A stretch of 64,000 nt of DNA from Prado023 sp963736425 (GCA_963736425.1 CAVTOX010000013.1:1-64000); one strand, 5' to 3'; shown: positions 18,461 to 27,554, numbered from the stretch's first letter. A program made the numbers and translations. The notes: generated by a model from the letters alone, not told the origin.

Positions 18461-18558
18461 TCAGATTCGACGTGGCAGGACTGGGCGGGACTGGGGGGGT
18501 GGGGCGTCGTGGGCGGGGTGCGAGTGCAGCTGACTCCCCGAGGTGCGATGGTTGTGTC

Positions 18559-18816
18559 ATGCCTGATCTGACCGTGTACGGCGCCGACTGGTGCCCTGAC
18601 TGCCGACGTTCCAAGAAGCTCCTCGACCGCCTCGGGGTGCCCTACACGTACGTCGACGTGGATGCGGACGCCGCCGGCCTGGAGACGATGATGTCCCTGA
18701 ACGGTGGCCGACAGTCGATCCCGGTCGTCGTGTTCCCCGACGGGCACCACCTGACCGAGCCCTCGGATCCGGCGCTGCGCACCGACCTCGAGGCCGCCGG
18801 CCTCATCCCTGGCTGA
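18559..18816 (+). CDS. Glutaredoxin-family protein (mycoredoxin-like)
   Basis: 85 residues of the thioredoxin fold with the active site WCPDC (Cys12 and Cys15) directly after the first beta strand. QSIPVVVFPDG, with the conserved cis-Pro, follows at about residues 54-64. The size and CPDC motif match actinobacterial glutaredoxin-like proteins and mycoredoxins, which reduce mixed disulfides with mycothiol. The ATG at 18559 is chosen to begin immediately before the first strand. A G-rich tract lies upstream. Cytosolic. Confidence 0.85.
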   Translation: MPDLTVYGADWCPDCRRSKKLLDRLGVPYTYVDVDADAAGLETMMSLNGGRQSIPVVVFPDGHHLTEPSDPALRTDLEAAGLIPG

Positions 18817-18870
18817 CCTCCGCGGGCCCTGCGCCGGCACCCGCCCACGGCGTTGAGACCACGGGCTCCC

Positions 18871-18886
18871 TGTGAGACTCGTCACA
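18871..18886. promoter_or_regulatory. Perfect CRP/GlxR-type palindrome
   Basis: TGTGAGACTCGTCACA matches TGTGA-N6-TCACA exactly, the consensus of CRP and the actinobacterial GlxR/CRP. It lies about 180 nt upstream of the aquaporin start and about 90 nt upstream of a possible TAGTCT -10 at 18978-18983. Binding and the sign of control are inferred. Confidence 0.55.
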
Positions 18887-19010
18887 TAGGGGTCGGATTC
18901 TTCGCATCTGCCCGACCCGCGGCCGGGCGCCAGGGCATTCGCCGGGGCCATGAGGTTTGAGACGTGTGGCCGAGCGGTAGTCTGCTGCCACTTCACCTGA
19001 ACGAATCCCG

Positions 19011-19034
19011 TGGGCTCCCCTTTCGAGGAGCCCA
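19011..19034 (+). promoter_or_regulatory. Hairpin in the aquaporin leader
   Basis: TGGGCTCC (19011-19018) and GGAGCCCA (19027-19034) form a perfect 8-bp stem with an 8-nt loop, 32 nt before the ATG. It may be an attenuator-like or mRNA-stabilising structure. No known riboswitch class was recognised. Confidence 0.45.
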
Positions 19035-19065
19035 TCTCCTTGTCATGCGAAAGGTTCCACCTGTT

Positions 19066-19832
19066 ATGAGTCGCAAGCTCGGTGCTGAGTTCGTCGGCAC
19101 CTTCCTCCTGGTCTTCCTCGCCGTCGGCGCGGCTGTCTTCGGCATCGCCGGTGGCGTCGGCTTCGACAAGTCCGGTCCTGGCTCAGGCGTCGTCGGCGTC
19201 GCGTTCGCGTTCGGCCTGGTCGTCCTGATGCTCGCCTACGCGTTCGGCCCGGTCTCCGGTACGCACGTCAACCCGGCCGTGACGCTCGGCATGGTCCTGG
19301 CCAAGCGCATGCCCGGCCGTGAGGGTGGCGGCTACGTCGTCGCCCAGTTCGCCGGTGCCATCCTCGGCGGCGCGATGCTCAAGCTGTTCGTGTCCTCCTT
19401 CGGCGTCACCGACCAGACCGGCGCCCTGGGCACGAACGGATACGACAACGGTGCGATCAACATGCCCGGTGCGTTCGTCCTCGAGGCGGTGCTCACCGCC
19501 GCGTTCGTCCTGGTCATCCTGCTGGTGACCGAGAAGGTCGCCACCCCGGCCCTGGCTGGCCTGGCCATCGGCCTCGCGCTGACCGCTGTGCACCTGGTCG
19601 GCATCCCGCTGACCGGCACCTCGGTCAACCCGGCCCGTTCGTTCGGCCCGGCCCTGTTCGAGGGCGGCACTGCGCTGTCACAGGTGTGGCTGTTCATCCT
19701 CGCGCCGCTCGTGGGCTCGTTCATCGCTGTCGGCGTCTGGAAGCTGACCCGCGTGGAGGACGCCCCCGAGACGTCATGGAGCTCCGTGGCGACATGGACA
19801 GCTCGGAGTCGCGCGCGGCCGGGACGGTCTGA
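19066..19832 (+). CDS. Aquaporin (MIP family), frameshift near the 3' end
   Basis: About 255 residues with six membrane helices and both pore NPA boxes, HVNPAV (about 67-72) and SVNPARSFGP (about 186-195). The second box with Ser rather than Asp after the Arg favours an AqpZ-like water channel over a GlpF glycerol channel. The uninterrupted frame would run on for 840 nt through the next gene. One missing base at about 19770 (GAGAC for GAGGAC) restores a short charged tail ending at TGA 19832, so I end the gene there. The ATG at 19066 begins MSRKLGAEFVGTF. A CRP-like site and a hairpin lie upstream. Confidence 0.85.
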
Positions 19833-19960
19833 TCCCCGATCCGCAGCACCGCATGATGCCCGCCCCCGGACCCCGGGTGGCGGGCTTCATGCGCTTCTGG
19901 CACCGGGACGCGCCGGGGGCGGGTCACCAGCGATCCGCCGCGCTCAGCGACAATCTCGCC

Positions 19961-20383
19961 ATGGAGTTCACCCGACCAGGCTGGGACGAGTACTTCCTCG
20001 GGATCGCCGACGCTGTCGCCGCCCGGGCGGACTGCCGACGCCGACGGGTGGGCGCGGTCCTGGTGTCCAACCACCGGATCGTGGCCACGGGGTACAACGG
20101 TGCCGCCTCGGGCGGCCCCTCCTGCTTGGCCGGCGAGTGCCCCCGGGGCCTGCTCGATTCGGCCACTGTCGCCCCCGGCAGCTCCTACGACACCGGAGCC
20201 GGTGCCTGCGTGGCTCTGCACGCCGAGCAGAACTGCCTGTTGTACGCCGACCGCAGTCGGGCCGAGTCGGCCACCATCTACGTCACCCACGAACCGTGCG
20301 ATGGCTGCCGCCGGATGATCGCCGGGTCCGGGGTGACCCGCGCCGTCTGGCCCGGCGGGCAGTGGCAGGTGCGGGCGTCCTGA
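19961..20383 (+). CDS. Deoxycytidylate deaminase-like protein
   Basis: 140 residues. The zinc site is complete: His87-Ala-Glu89 (ALHAEQN) and Pro112-Cys113-x2-Cys116 (EPCDGC). GYNGAASGGPSCL, with spacing typical of dCMP deaminase/ComEB proteins, precedes it. dCMP deaminase makes dUMP for thymidylate synthesis. The ATG is chosen because the fold starts immediately (FTRPGWDEYFLGIA), while the upstream ORF extension overlaps the aquaporin tail region. Intact and standalone. Confidence 0.85.
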   Translation: MEFTRPGWDEYFLGIADAVAARADCRRRRVGAVLVSNHRIVATGYNGAASGGPSCLAGECPRGLLDSATVAPGSSYDTGAGACVALHAEQNCLLYADRSRAESATIYVTHEPCDGCRRMIAGSGVTRAVWPGGQWQVRAS

Positions 20384-20467
20384 ACCGTCGCCCGGCGCGC
20401 CCTCCCGTTCGACCCGGGCCCCTTCGGCTCAACCCTGCCCCCTCATCCCTGCCCCTGACGAGCCCCC

Positions 20468-21283
20468 TCAGCCCAGGTAGAGGCGCTGGCGGGCCTCCCA
20501 GACGCCACCGGCGGGCAGGACCACCGGCACCACCGCGGTCGGCTCGATGCACACGAACCGCGCCTCGTCGCCCGCCGCGACGTCGGGCAACGAGTGTCCC
20601 GGTCCGGGATTCCAGACAACCCGGTTCGAGAAGCCCTCGGCGGCCACGTGCATGGTGCCCAGGACCCCGTCATTGAGCACCACGGGGGCCAACGCCCCGC
20701 TGATCACCAGGTCCTGGGCGTCCAGGGCCCGGATGCGCCCGCCGAGGTGCTCGGAGAAGTGCGGCGACTGCGTCGAGACGCCGTCCCAGGCATGACACCC
20801 CTCGAGCCCTGAGATCCACGCCTCCGGGTCGGCCACGGCCAGGTAGGTGTGCAGGCCGCCGGTGAACCGGGCGACGTCCTGGCCCCGGTTCTCCACGATC
20901 AGCGTCATCATCAGATCGATCGGCGATGCGGAGATGTCCAGCCGGGCGCGGAAGGGGTGCGGCCATACCGCCCGGGTCTCGTCGGAATCCGTGAGCTGGA
21001 AGGAGAGGGTGGCCCGGCCCTGCTCCGGCTGGGCGTGCACCGGCTGCCAGTCGGCCGTCCGGGCGAAGCCATGCTTGGGCAGGTCGCCGAACGCGCCGAA
21101 CTGGGGGAACAGCACCGGCACGCCACCGCGCAGGGCCTCGGCCTGCCCGTGGTGCGACATCGGGCTCATCCAGAGCCGGTCCACGCCGTGGGTGGTCCAA
21201 CTCATCAGGTGCGCACCCCGGGCGCGTGCGGTGATCCGGACCCCCGGGGCCTCGGCGACGATCGGTCGCTCAGTGCTGGTCAC
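20468..21283 (-). CDS. D-hexose-6-phosphate mutarotase (YeaD-like aldose epimerase)
   Basis: 271 residues of the galactose mutarotase-like fold. GGVPVLFPQFGAFGDLPKHGFAR, with the conserved His and Arg of glucose-6-phosphate 1-epimerases, is at about residues 53-75. A second block, TGGLHTYLAV, and the catalytic Glu in VCIEPTA near residue 248 are also present. It interconverts alpha and beta hexose-6-phosphate anomers. The GTG start is supported by a leaderless TAGGGT hexamer. No operon partners. Confidence 0.88.
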   Translation of the reverse strand: MTSTERPIVAEAPGVRITARARGAHLMSWTTHGVDRLWMSPMSHHGQAEALRGGVPVLFPQFGAFGDLPKHGFARTADWQPVHAQPEQGRATLSFQLTDSDETRAVWPHPFRARLDISASPIDLMMTLIVENRGQDVARFTGGLHTYLAVADPEAWISGLEGCHAWDGVSTQSPHFSEHLGGRIRALDAQDLVISGALAPVVLNDGVLGTMHVAAEGFSNRVVWNPGPGHSLPDVAAGDEARFVCIEPTAVVPVVLPAGGVWEARQRLYLG

Positions 21284-21290
21284 GGTGCCG

Positions 21291-21296
21291 ACCCTA
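21291..21296 (-). promoter_or_regulatory. Leaderless -10 hexamer of the mutarotase gene
   Basis: TAGGGT on the minus strand with 7 nt to GTG at 21283. It matches the spacing seen at other leaderless starts in the window. Confidence 0.45.
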
Positions 21297-21411
21297 CGCG
21301 GCGGACGGTCACCGGCTCCCGCTCAGGGCCACGTCCCAGCTCGCTGGAAGGCAACCGCCAACGTGGTTGCCGTTGCCTCCATCGAGCGTCCGGACCCCTG
21401 CGTGAGGGCGG

Positions 21412-22233
21412 TCAGCGCCCCTCGAACTGTGCCGGGCGACGCTCGACGAAGGAGCGCAGACCCTCGGCGGCGTCCTGGCTGGCCATGACCCCGGGCAGCA
21501 GCGCGCGCAGGTGCTCGACAGCCGCAGCGGGTCCCTCGTCGCGGGCGACCCGGGAGTTCGCCAGCGTCGCCTGGACGCCCAGCGGTGCCTGCGCAGCGAT
21601 CAGCTCAGCGATCCGCAGCGCCTCGGCAAGCTGCTCGCCGGGCGCGACGACCTCCTGCACCAGCCCGATCCGCAACGCCTGTTCGGCGCCGAACTCCTCG
21701 CCGGTGAGCAGGAAGCGCATCGCGTTGCCCCAGCCGAGGCTGGACTGGGCGCGGAACGTCGCACCGCCGAACGGCATGATCCCGCGACCCACCTCAAGCT
21801 GACGGAATCGCACGTCCGAGGCGGCGACCACGATGTCGCAGGCGAGAGCCAGCTCGATGCTCAACGTGAAGGCGATGCCCTGCACCGCCATCACGACCGG
21901 TTTGCGCACCGGCGGCGCCCAGACCCCGAACGGGTCGAAGTCATACCCTCCGGACAGCGCTGCTGGGCCCCTGGCCGCCACGGCGGGACCGACCTCGGCC
22001 AGGTCCAGCCCGGCAGAGAAGTGCTCGCCCACTCCATGCACCACTCCGGCACGCAGCTCGGGGTCGCTGCCCAGCACCTGGTAGGCCGCCCCCACCGCAT
22101 CGATCGTGGCCAGGTCCCACGCGTTGCGCTTGTGCGGCCGGTTGACCCCGATCATCAGGACGTGCCCTCGGTGCTCCACCACCACGGGTGCGTCCGATCC
22201 GGATGTCACGTCGCTCGTCTGCTGCTCAGTCAT
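21412..22233 (-). CDS. Enoyl-CoA hydratase/isomerase family protein
   Basis: 273 residues of the crotonase fold. NRPHKRNAWD, at the start of the acyl-CoA site, is near residue 30. The oxyanion-hole segment HFSAGLDLAEV is near 70, and ELALACDIVVAASDVRFRQLEVGRGIMPFGGATFR near 125-160 carries the second conserved block. The classical second catalytic Glu position is occupied by Gly/Ile-rich sequence (GRGIMPFGG), so the reaction may not be simple hydration. Substrate unknown. Transcribed alone. Confidence 0.85.
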   Translation of the reverse strand: MTEQQTSDVTSGSDAPVVVEHRGHVLMIGVNRPHKRNAWDLATIDAVGAAYQVLGSDPELRAGVVHGVGEHFSAGLDLAEVGPAVAARGPAALSGGYDFDPFGVWAPPVRKPVVMAVQGIAFTLSIELALACDIVVAASDVRFRQLEVGRGIMPFGGATFRAQSSLGWGNAMRFLLTGEEFGAEQALRIGLVQEVVAPGEQLAEALRIAELIAAQAPLGVQATLANSRVARDEGPAAAVEHLRALLPGVMASQDAAEGLRSFVERRPAQFEGR

Positions 22234-22290
22234 GAGCCGATGATTCCACCGGTCGTCGCTGGCCGTGCCTCGGGGCCGGCGACGAGCCGA

Positions 22291-24613
22291 TCAGAGCCGG
22301 GTCGACAGCGCCGCGGCCAGCGCGAACCCGGCCACGACGAGCCCGGCGGTGTCCGGCCACGACCACCGAACGGGTCGGGCGATCGTGCGCGGGCCATCCG
22401 GACGCAGGCCTCGTGAGTCCAGGGCGACGGCCAGGCGCCCGCCCCGGCGAAGGGCCGCCACCAGCAGGCGGAAGGTCATCGAGGAGAACTGGCGCCCACG
22501 TGCCCGGATCCCGGAGCCGCCCAGGCCCCGCGCGCGACTGGCACGGCCGAGGACCGCCCACTCGTCGGCCAGGAGGGGCAGGAGCCGCAGGCCAGCCAGC
22601 ACCGAGTACGCCGGACGGGCCGGCACCCGCAGGCGGACGACGAGCGCATCAGCAAGCCCCGTCGGGTCCATGGCGACGGCAGCGACCAGACCGGGCAGCG
22701 CAACCGCCAGCACTCGACTGGCAGGCAGCGCGGCCGCCGCCCAGGACGACGCTGCAGCGAGGCCACCGGCGCTCAGGAGCGCGTTCGAGAGGGCCACGCT
22801 GGCCGCGGCGAGCAGCGCCGGAGCAGCCAGCAGTGCCACCCGCCGGCGGGGCAGCCCGCCGAGGAGGGCCGCCAGGACCGCGCCCAGAGCGAGGACGAGA
22901 TCCAGCCCCACCGAGGCCGACACGAGCGCGGCCGTGCTCAGCAGCATCGCGGCGCCGAGCAGGGCCAGCGGGTCCAGCCGCCGCAGCCCGAAGGCGGCGG
23001 GTGGACCTTCCGGCTCCGGCAGCGCCTCCGGCTCCGACGGGCCCTCCCGCTCCGGCGGGCCCTCCTGCTCCGCGGCCGACACGAACTTGGAAGGATCTTG
23101 ACCCAAGAACGACAAGTCGTTCCCAAGTTCCCGGGGCGGGGGGTGGGGGGGCGGGGAACTGGGCGGCGCCTCGACCGACCGGCCGATGGGGGCTGGCGCG
23201 GCGATCCGCACCGCGCGGGCCCCCAGGGCGGTGACCAGGTCGGGGTCGTGGGTGGCCATCACGACCGTGCCTCCCGCGTCGCGATGGTCGGCGATGATGT
23301 CGACGAGCTCCGCCCAGGTGGCCGGGTCCTGGCCGAACGTCGGCTCGTCGAGCAGCAGGATCCCCGGGTCCAGGGCGAGTGCCGTGCCCACGCTGAGCCG
23401 CCGCTGCTCGCCGCCGGAGAGGGTGAAGGGGTCAGCGGCGGCCAGGTGGGACAGGTGCAGGCGTTCGAGCATCTGGGTTGCCCGTTGGGTTGCCTCAGGA
23501 TCTGGGACTCCGGCCCCGACCAGTCCGTGCTTCACCTCGTCGATCACCCGTCCGCTGACGAACTGGTGCTCGGGGTTCTGGAACACGACGCCGAAGGTGC
23601 CCGCGATCTCAGCCGAGGGCCATCGCCACGGATCAGCGCGCACGCGGTCGCCGGGCACCGAGCAGACCCGTACGGTCCCCGCCGAGGGTGCGAGCAGACC
23701 TGCCAGGCAGGCCAGCAGCGTGGACTTGCCCGAGCCGGGCGGACCGGTCAGAGCGACCACCTCCCCGGTGCCGACCGCCAGGTCGGTGGCCGGCAACCGA
23801 CCGGCAACGGTGACACCCTGGGCCATCAACACGACGCCTGCGGGCTCGATGACCGGGATCCGGACGGGCAGGTGGGCGTGGTCGAGCCAGACCCGCGCCG
23901 CGGAGTCGGGCCGGCTCGCGAAGTGCGCCGCCAGGTCGGTCGGGGCGATGTCGAGCACGGAGCCACCCTCGGCGAGCAGCACGCGGTCGGCGCGCGACAG
24001 CCAGGCCTCGACCCGGTGCTCGACCACGACGACGGTGCAGCCGTGGGTCATCCGCACGGCCTCGACCGCGACGAGCACCGCGGCCGCGGCAGCCGGATCG
24101 AGGTTCGCGGTCGGCTCGTCGAGGAGGAGCAGGTGCGGACCCGCGACGGTGGCTGCGGCCACCGCCAGCAGCTGCTGCTCGCCGCCGCTGAGCCTCGAGG
24201 TGTCCCGATCCCGGGGCACATCCAGCCCCACCGCGTCCAGCGCACCGAGGACGTCCGGCCAGATCTGCGCCGGCAGAACAGCCGCGTTCTCCAGGGGGAA
24301 CGCGACGTCGTCGCCGACCCGCTCCATCACGATGTTGCCCTCAGGCTCCTGCTGGACCAGCCCGATCCGCGCCGACGACCCGCCGGCCCCGGGGCCCTCG
24401 ACCAAGAGGCTGCCGGAGTCCCCACCCTCGGGCAACGTCCTGGAGAGGGCGGCCAGCAACGTGGACTTGCCCGACCCGGAGGCACCCATCAGCACCACCA
24501 GCTGGCCCGGCTCGATGGTGAACGAGACGTCGGACGAGGGCGACGGCCGATCGGCCCGGATAGCGGAATCCCCACCCGAGCGCGGTGATCCGCGCCCCCG
24601 TTGCGTCGCTCAT
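22291..24613 (-). CDS. Fused ECF transporter EcfA-EcfA'-EcfT, thiamin-precursor type, with a frameshift
   Basis: A frame-corrected protein of about 773 residues combining three normally separate subunits. The first ABC ATPase has Walker A GASGSGKST near 43-51 and signature LSGGEQQLL near 142. The second ABC ATPase has GPPGSGKST near 288, LSGGEQRRL near 395 and Walker B ILLLDEPTFGQD. A Pro/Glu-rich linker of about 55 residues follows. A T component of about 230 residues comes last, with helices and two ARG-like coupling motifs (SRARGLG, LDSRGLR). The frame breaks at 24533-24541, close to the N-terminus; one extra base restores VALSDVSFTIEPG. It lies 11 nt after a riboswitch-controlled S component, so together they form one vitamin importer. 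Confidence 0.88.
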
Positions 24614-24624
24614 GGAGGTCGCGC

Positions 24625-25215
24625 CTAGACGCCGACGCGCTCCCGGCCGAGCGGGAAGGAGTCCAGGACGCCCGTGCTCGCGAGCCGGCGAGCCAGGGCC
24701 CACGAGCCGAGCCCGGCGATGAGCGCCGACGAGGCGACGCAGGCCAGCAGGTAGGCGACCTTCCACCCTGCGGTCCATTCCGGGTACCAGAAGATCGGGT
24801 CGAGCACGCCGGGAACTGCCCCCGCTGCAGCCCCCGCAGCCATCGAGGTCACGCGGCCGAACGAGCGGTACCGCAGGGACGCGAACACCAACTCCGGAGC
24901 CAGCCCCTGAAGCACCCCGTACCAGAGCACGGACAGGCCCCACCACGCGCCCAGCAGCCAGGACACCGCGGCCGCGAGGAACGCCGTCGCCAGGGCCGCA
25001 CCCGGCCGGCGCACGACCAGCATCCCGAGGACGCCCGGCACCAGCCACACGCCGTACAGCAGCGCCTGGGCCGGAGGGAATGCCGCGAACGCGGGACCGG
25101 TGGCGGTCCAGAACAGGTTCCACGCCCAGAACACCACCCCCGAGACGACCGCCAGCACGGCGACGGTGACGATGTCGATGGTGCGCCAACGGCGCGACGC
25201 GGCGGACGGGTCCAC
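24625..25215 (-). CDS. ECF transporter S component, YkoE-like (thiamin or HMP)
   Basis: 196 residues, strongly hydrophobic, with about five to six membrane helices starting IDIVTVAVLAVVSGVVFWAWN. The Trp-rich first helix, the PGVLDPIFWYPEW segment and the overall size match YkoE-type S components that bind thiamin or its pyrimidine precursor. A TPP riboswitch directly upstream independently supports that role. The GTG at 25215 is chosen because AGGAGG lies 5 nt upstream. The ATPase/T fusion follows in the same transcript. Confidence 0.87.
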   Translation of the reverse strand: MDPSAASRRWRTIDIVTVAVLAVVSGVVFWAWNLFWTATGPAFAAFPPAQALLYGVWLVPGVLGMLVVRRPGAALATAFLAAAVSWLLGAWWGLSVLWYGVLQGLAPELVFASLRYRSFGRVTSMAAGAAAGAVPGVLDPIFWYPEWTAGWKVAYLLACVASSALIAGLGSWALARRLASTGVLDSFPLGRERVGV

Positions 25216-25220
25216 GGGAA

Positions 25221-25251
25221 CCTCCTGGTGGGACGGGGCCACGCCAGGAGG
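25221..25251 (-). promoter_or_regulatory. Shine-Dalgarno-sequestering hairpin of the TPP switch
   Basis: In the minus-strand RNA, CCTCCTGG (25251-25244) is the exact complement of CCAGGAGG (25228-25221), and the latter holds the AGGAGG ribosome site of the S-component gene. Folding would hide the site, the expected OFF state of a translational TPP riboswitch. Confidence 0.65.
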
Positions 25252-25342
25252 GCGTACGACTTCCTTCGCCGGCATGACCCGGATCAGGTTCAAGGGTCTG
25301 CGGTCCAGCCGCACTCTCAGCGCTCGTGGCGCTCCCCTGTCG
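25250..25342 (-). promoter_or_regulatory. TPP riboswitch (THI element)
   Basis: On the minus strand the conserved landmarks occur in order: GGGGAGC (25337-25331), CTGAGAGTGCGG, ACCCTTGAACCTGATC, then GGGTCATGCCGGCGAAGGAAG. These are the T-loop, pyrimidine-binding and pyrophosphate-binding segments of the TPP aptamer. It ends about 35 nt before the S-component start codon and should reduce expression when thiamin pyrophosphate is plentiful. Confidence 0.93.
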
Positions 25343-25435
25343 TGGTGCCCACACGGTAGCACCACCGGGCCCCGGCGGCACTGGACGTGGGGTAGCCGGT
25401 GGGTGGATGGTTGTCCTACGCCGAAGGGGGTTGCC

Positions 25436-26469
25436 ATGGTCAACCGAACGGTCGTCCTGGGGCTGGGGCTGCTGCTGCTTGCCGGCTGCACGTCCACGTC
25501 GGATGCGGCGGGCCCCTCGGGCTCGTCGAGCCCGTCGACCGGACGCAGTGGGGCTGCCGGCGACAACGGGGTCCTCTACACCTCGTGTGGGACACCAGCT
25601 CCGGAACTCGGACAATCACGTCGCACCTGATCGGCGGGGACGGATCGATCGGGGCCGCGTCCCCCGTGCTGTCAGGACCTGCTGATGACACGACCTTCCC
25701 CGGCATCGTCGACGGGATCGGTGCCACCGCGCTGACAGGCAGCTTCACGGACTACTGGACCACCGACCTCCAGGTCCGCTCCGGCGGCCAGGTCAGCACC
25801 GAGGTGGCTGCTCCGCGGTGGTGTGGCGGTGAGGGCCTGACGTACAACCTGTGCACGCTCCTGGACGAGACGCGCATGGCGCGCACCACCGAGCTGGGCC
25901 GGGACCCGGAGACCGGAGAGGGGCCATCCGGGGGGACCATCCTGGTGTCGTCGCTGACGGACGGCTCGACGATCTCCGAGCTCGGCCCATTCTCCGACCT
26001 GTCGATGATGCTCGGCAGCGGCACACCGGACAAGGTGCTCATCGTGACCACACCGGCCCAGTCCGCAGATGACCCCACCGTCCCGAGCACGGTGCTTCGG
26101 CTGGACGTCTCCGACGGGCTGACCGCCAAGCTCGGGGACTCACCTGCAGGTTGGGTTCCGCTGTGCCCGATCGGTGCGGATTCCGTCCTGGGCTTCACCT
26201 CCGAGGGCACTGCCTCCTCAGCTGCGGTCGTCGGGCCCGCCCAGGTCGCGGCCGTCACCTGGGATGAGCAGGACTCGGTTGTCGGCTGCTCGGCTGACGG
26301 TCGCTTCCTGTACCTGCAGCGGATCCCGCAACCACCCACCGAGGAGGTCGAGGACTCCGAGCCGCCGAACCCGCCCACGGCCCTCGAGCGCATCGCCCTG
26401 GCCGACGGCACCGGCAGCGAGGTCCTCACCCTGGCGCCCGGCGAGGTCGCCGGGCCGGTCACCCGCTGA
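25436..26469 (+). CDS. Putative lipoprotein, interrupted by a frameshift
   Basis: A frame-corrected protein of about 344 residues. The signal peptide VVLGLGLLLLAGC ends in a lipobox whose Cys is at about residue 19. A Ser/Gly/Pro-rich spacer follows, then a mature domain with repeating short beta-type segments (for example GGTILVSSLTDGSTISELGPF) that could be a beta-propeller. The frame changes near 25582-25586 (LYTS to WDTSSGTRTI), consistent with one lost base. The function is unknown; it is probably attached to the outer face of the membrane. The last third contains an acidic Pro-rich loop (PPTEEVEDSEPPNPP). Confidence 0.7.
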
Positions 26470-26511
26470 CCAGTTCTCGGGGGGTCCGGCTGCGGACGCC
26501 CTCGCGACCCG

Positions 26512-26940
26512 TCAGCGGACGGCGGAACCCACCGCCGTGCCCACCGCGACGGCCGCCAGCCCCAGCGCGATGGTGAGCCCGGCATAGACCAGCATCCCGC
26601 GACCACGGCCCTCCCGGATCAGGTTCCAGGACTCCCACGAGAACGTGCTGAACGTCGTCAGGCCGCCGGCGAACCCGATCCCGATGATCAGTTCCAGGGT
26701 CCGCGCGGACTCCGCCTCCTCGACCGAGGTGCCGGCCACCGGCGCCGACCATCCCAACATGAACCCGAGGATGAACGATCCGATGACGTTGACGGCCAAC
26801 GTCGCCCACGGCAGGCGCGTCAGGCCCACCCGATGCGTGACGGTGCGATCCAGGGCAGCCCGGCACACGGCACCGAGTCCGGCACCCAGTGCGACGCCGA
26901 CCAGGTGCAGCTGGCTCATCTCCTCGAGGACGCCACTCAC
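26512..26940 (-). CDS. crcB: Fluoride channel FluC/CrcB (second copy)
   Basis: 142 residues with four membrane helices and the diagnostic GGLTTFSTFSWE segment, which lines the fluoride pore. Fluc proteins work as dual-topology dimers; paired genes encode subunits that insert in opposite orientations. The GTG at 26940 overlaps the stop of the upstream copy (GTGA), giving coupled translation; the ATG at 26919 is less likely because GAGGAG abuts it without spacing. Confidence 0.9.
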   Translation of the reverse strand: MSGVLEEMSQLHLVGVALGAGLGAVCRAALDRTVTHRVGLTRLPWATLAVNVIGSFILGFMLGWSAPVAGTSVEEAESARTLELIIGIGFAGGLTTFSTFSWESWNLIREGRGRGMLVYAGLTIALGLAAVAVGTAVGSAVR

Positions 26941-27386
26941 AGGGCTGGTACCTCCTCGGCCAGCGGCACCGCCTGCTGCGCCGTCCACCATCCGGCGGCG
27001 GCCGCGCCGATGCCCAGGGCCGTGGCCCCGAGCACGTAGACCGCGGCGAGCAGCTCGGTGCCGTCGACGAACAGGCGGTAGGTGTCGGCCATGAACGTCG
27101 ACCAGGTGGTGAACGAGCCGAGGATTCCGGTGGCCAGGAAGGGCCGCCACGGATGGGACACATGCCCGCGCCGGACCCACCCATGGAGGAGCAGCCCCAT
27201 GATGAAGGCGCCGAGCAGGTTGACCCCGAGGATCCCCCACGGGATCTGACCCGGCTGAGCCGGGATGGCCAGGCCGATCAGGTACCGCGTGGTGCCCCCG
27301 AGCATCCCGCCGGCGAACACCGCGAGGTAGATCAACCACGCCGGGGGCATGGGCCGCAGCGCGGGGGGCGGCGCTGCGAGGTCCAT
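26937..27386 (-). CDS. crcB: Fluoride channel FluC/CrcB (first copy)
   Basis: 149 residues with four membrane helices and GSFTTWSTFMADT, the FluC pore motif with Trp in place of the usual Phe. GGMLGGTTRYLIG near the N-terminus carries the conserved Arg. It is paired with a second crcB by a 4-nt overlap, so the functional unit is probably a heterodimer. The ATG at 27386 is chosen over the GTG at 27404. No fluoride riboswitch was recognised upstream. Confidence 0.9.
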   Translation of the reverse strand: MDLAAPPPALRPMPPAWLIYLAVFAGGMLGGTTRYLIGLAIPAQPGQIPWGILGVNLLGAFIMGLLLHGWVRRGHVSHPWRPFLATGILGSFTTWSTFMADTYRLFVDGTELLAAVYVLGATALGIGAAAAGWWTAQQAVPLAEEVPAL

Positions 27387-27542
27387 GGGCACATGATGGC
27401 CCACGGCTCACGGCGTCAGGGCAGCCGACTCACGCGGCGGCCACCAGCGATCCCGGGCGCGATTCGGCCATATGTGTCGGCGCTGCGCGCCGGGGTGTGG
27501 CCGGATCCCGCCCATCTGGCCACGCGCCTGCCGTCGGGTGGG

Positions 27543-27548
27543 TAGCAT
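27543..27548 (+). promoter_or_regulatory. Leaderless -10 hexamer of the first esterase gene
   Basis: TAGCAT followed by 6 nt and ATG at 27555. It marks the start of the esterase/esterase/ATP-grasp transcription unit. Confidence 0.45.
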
Positions 27549-27554
27549 CGCCGG

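Noticed and set aside
18965..18980. TGTGGCCGAGCGGTAG, resembling the 5' part of a tRNA-Leu/Ser
   Set aside because: No acceptor partner, anticodon arm or T arm follows; probably a chance match within the aquaporin promoter region.
18964..20676. A 570-codon aquaporin fused to a long C-terminal extension
   Set aside because: The extension runs through the dCMP deaminase gene in another frame and is Arg/Pro-rich; a one-base correction near 19771 gives a normal aquaporin end.
27387..27470. Possible fluoride riboswitch ahead of the FluC pair
   Set aside because: The conserved fluoride aptamer elements could not be found on the minus strand.
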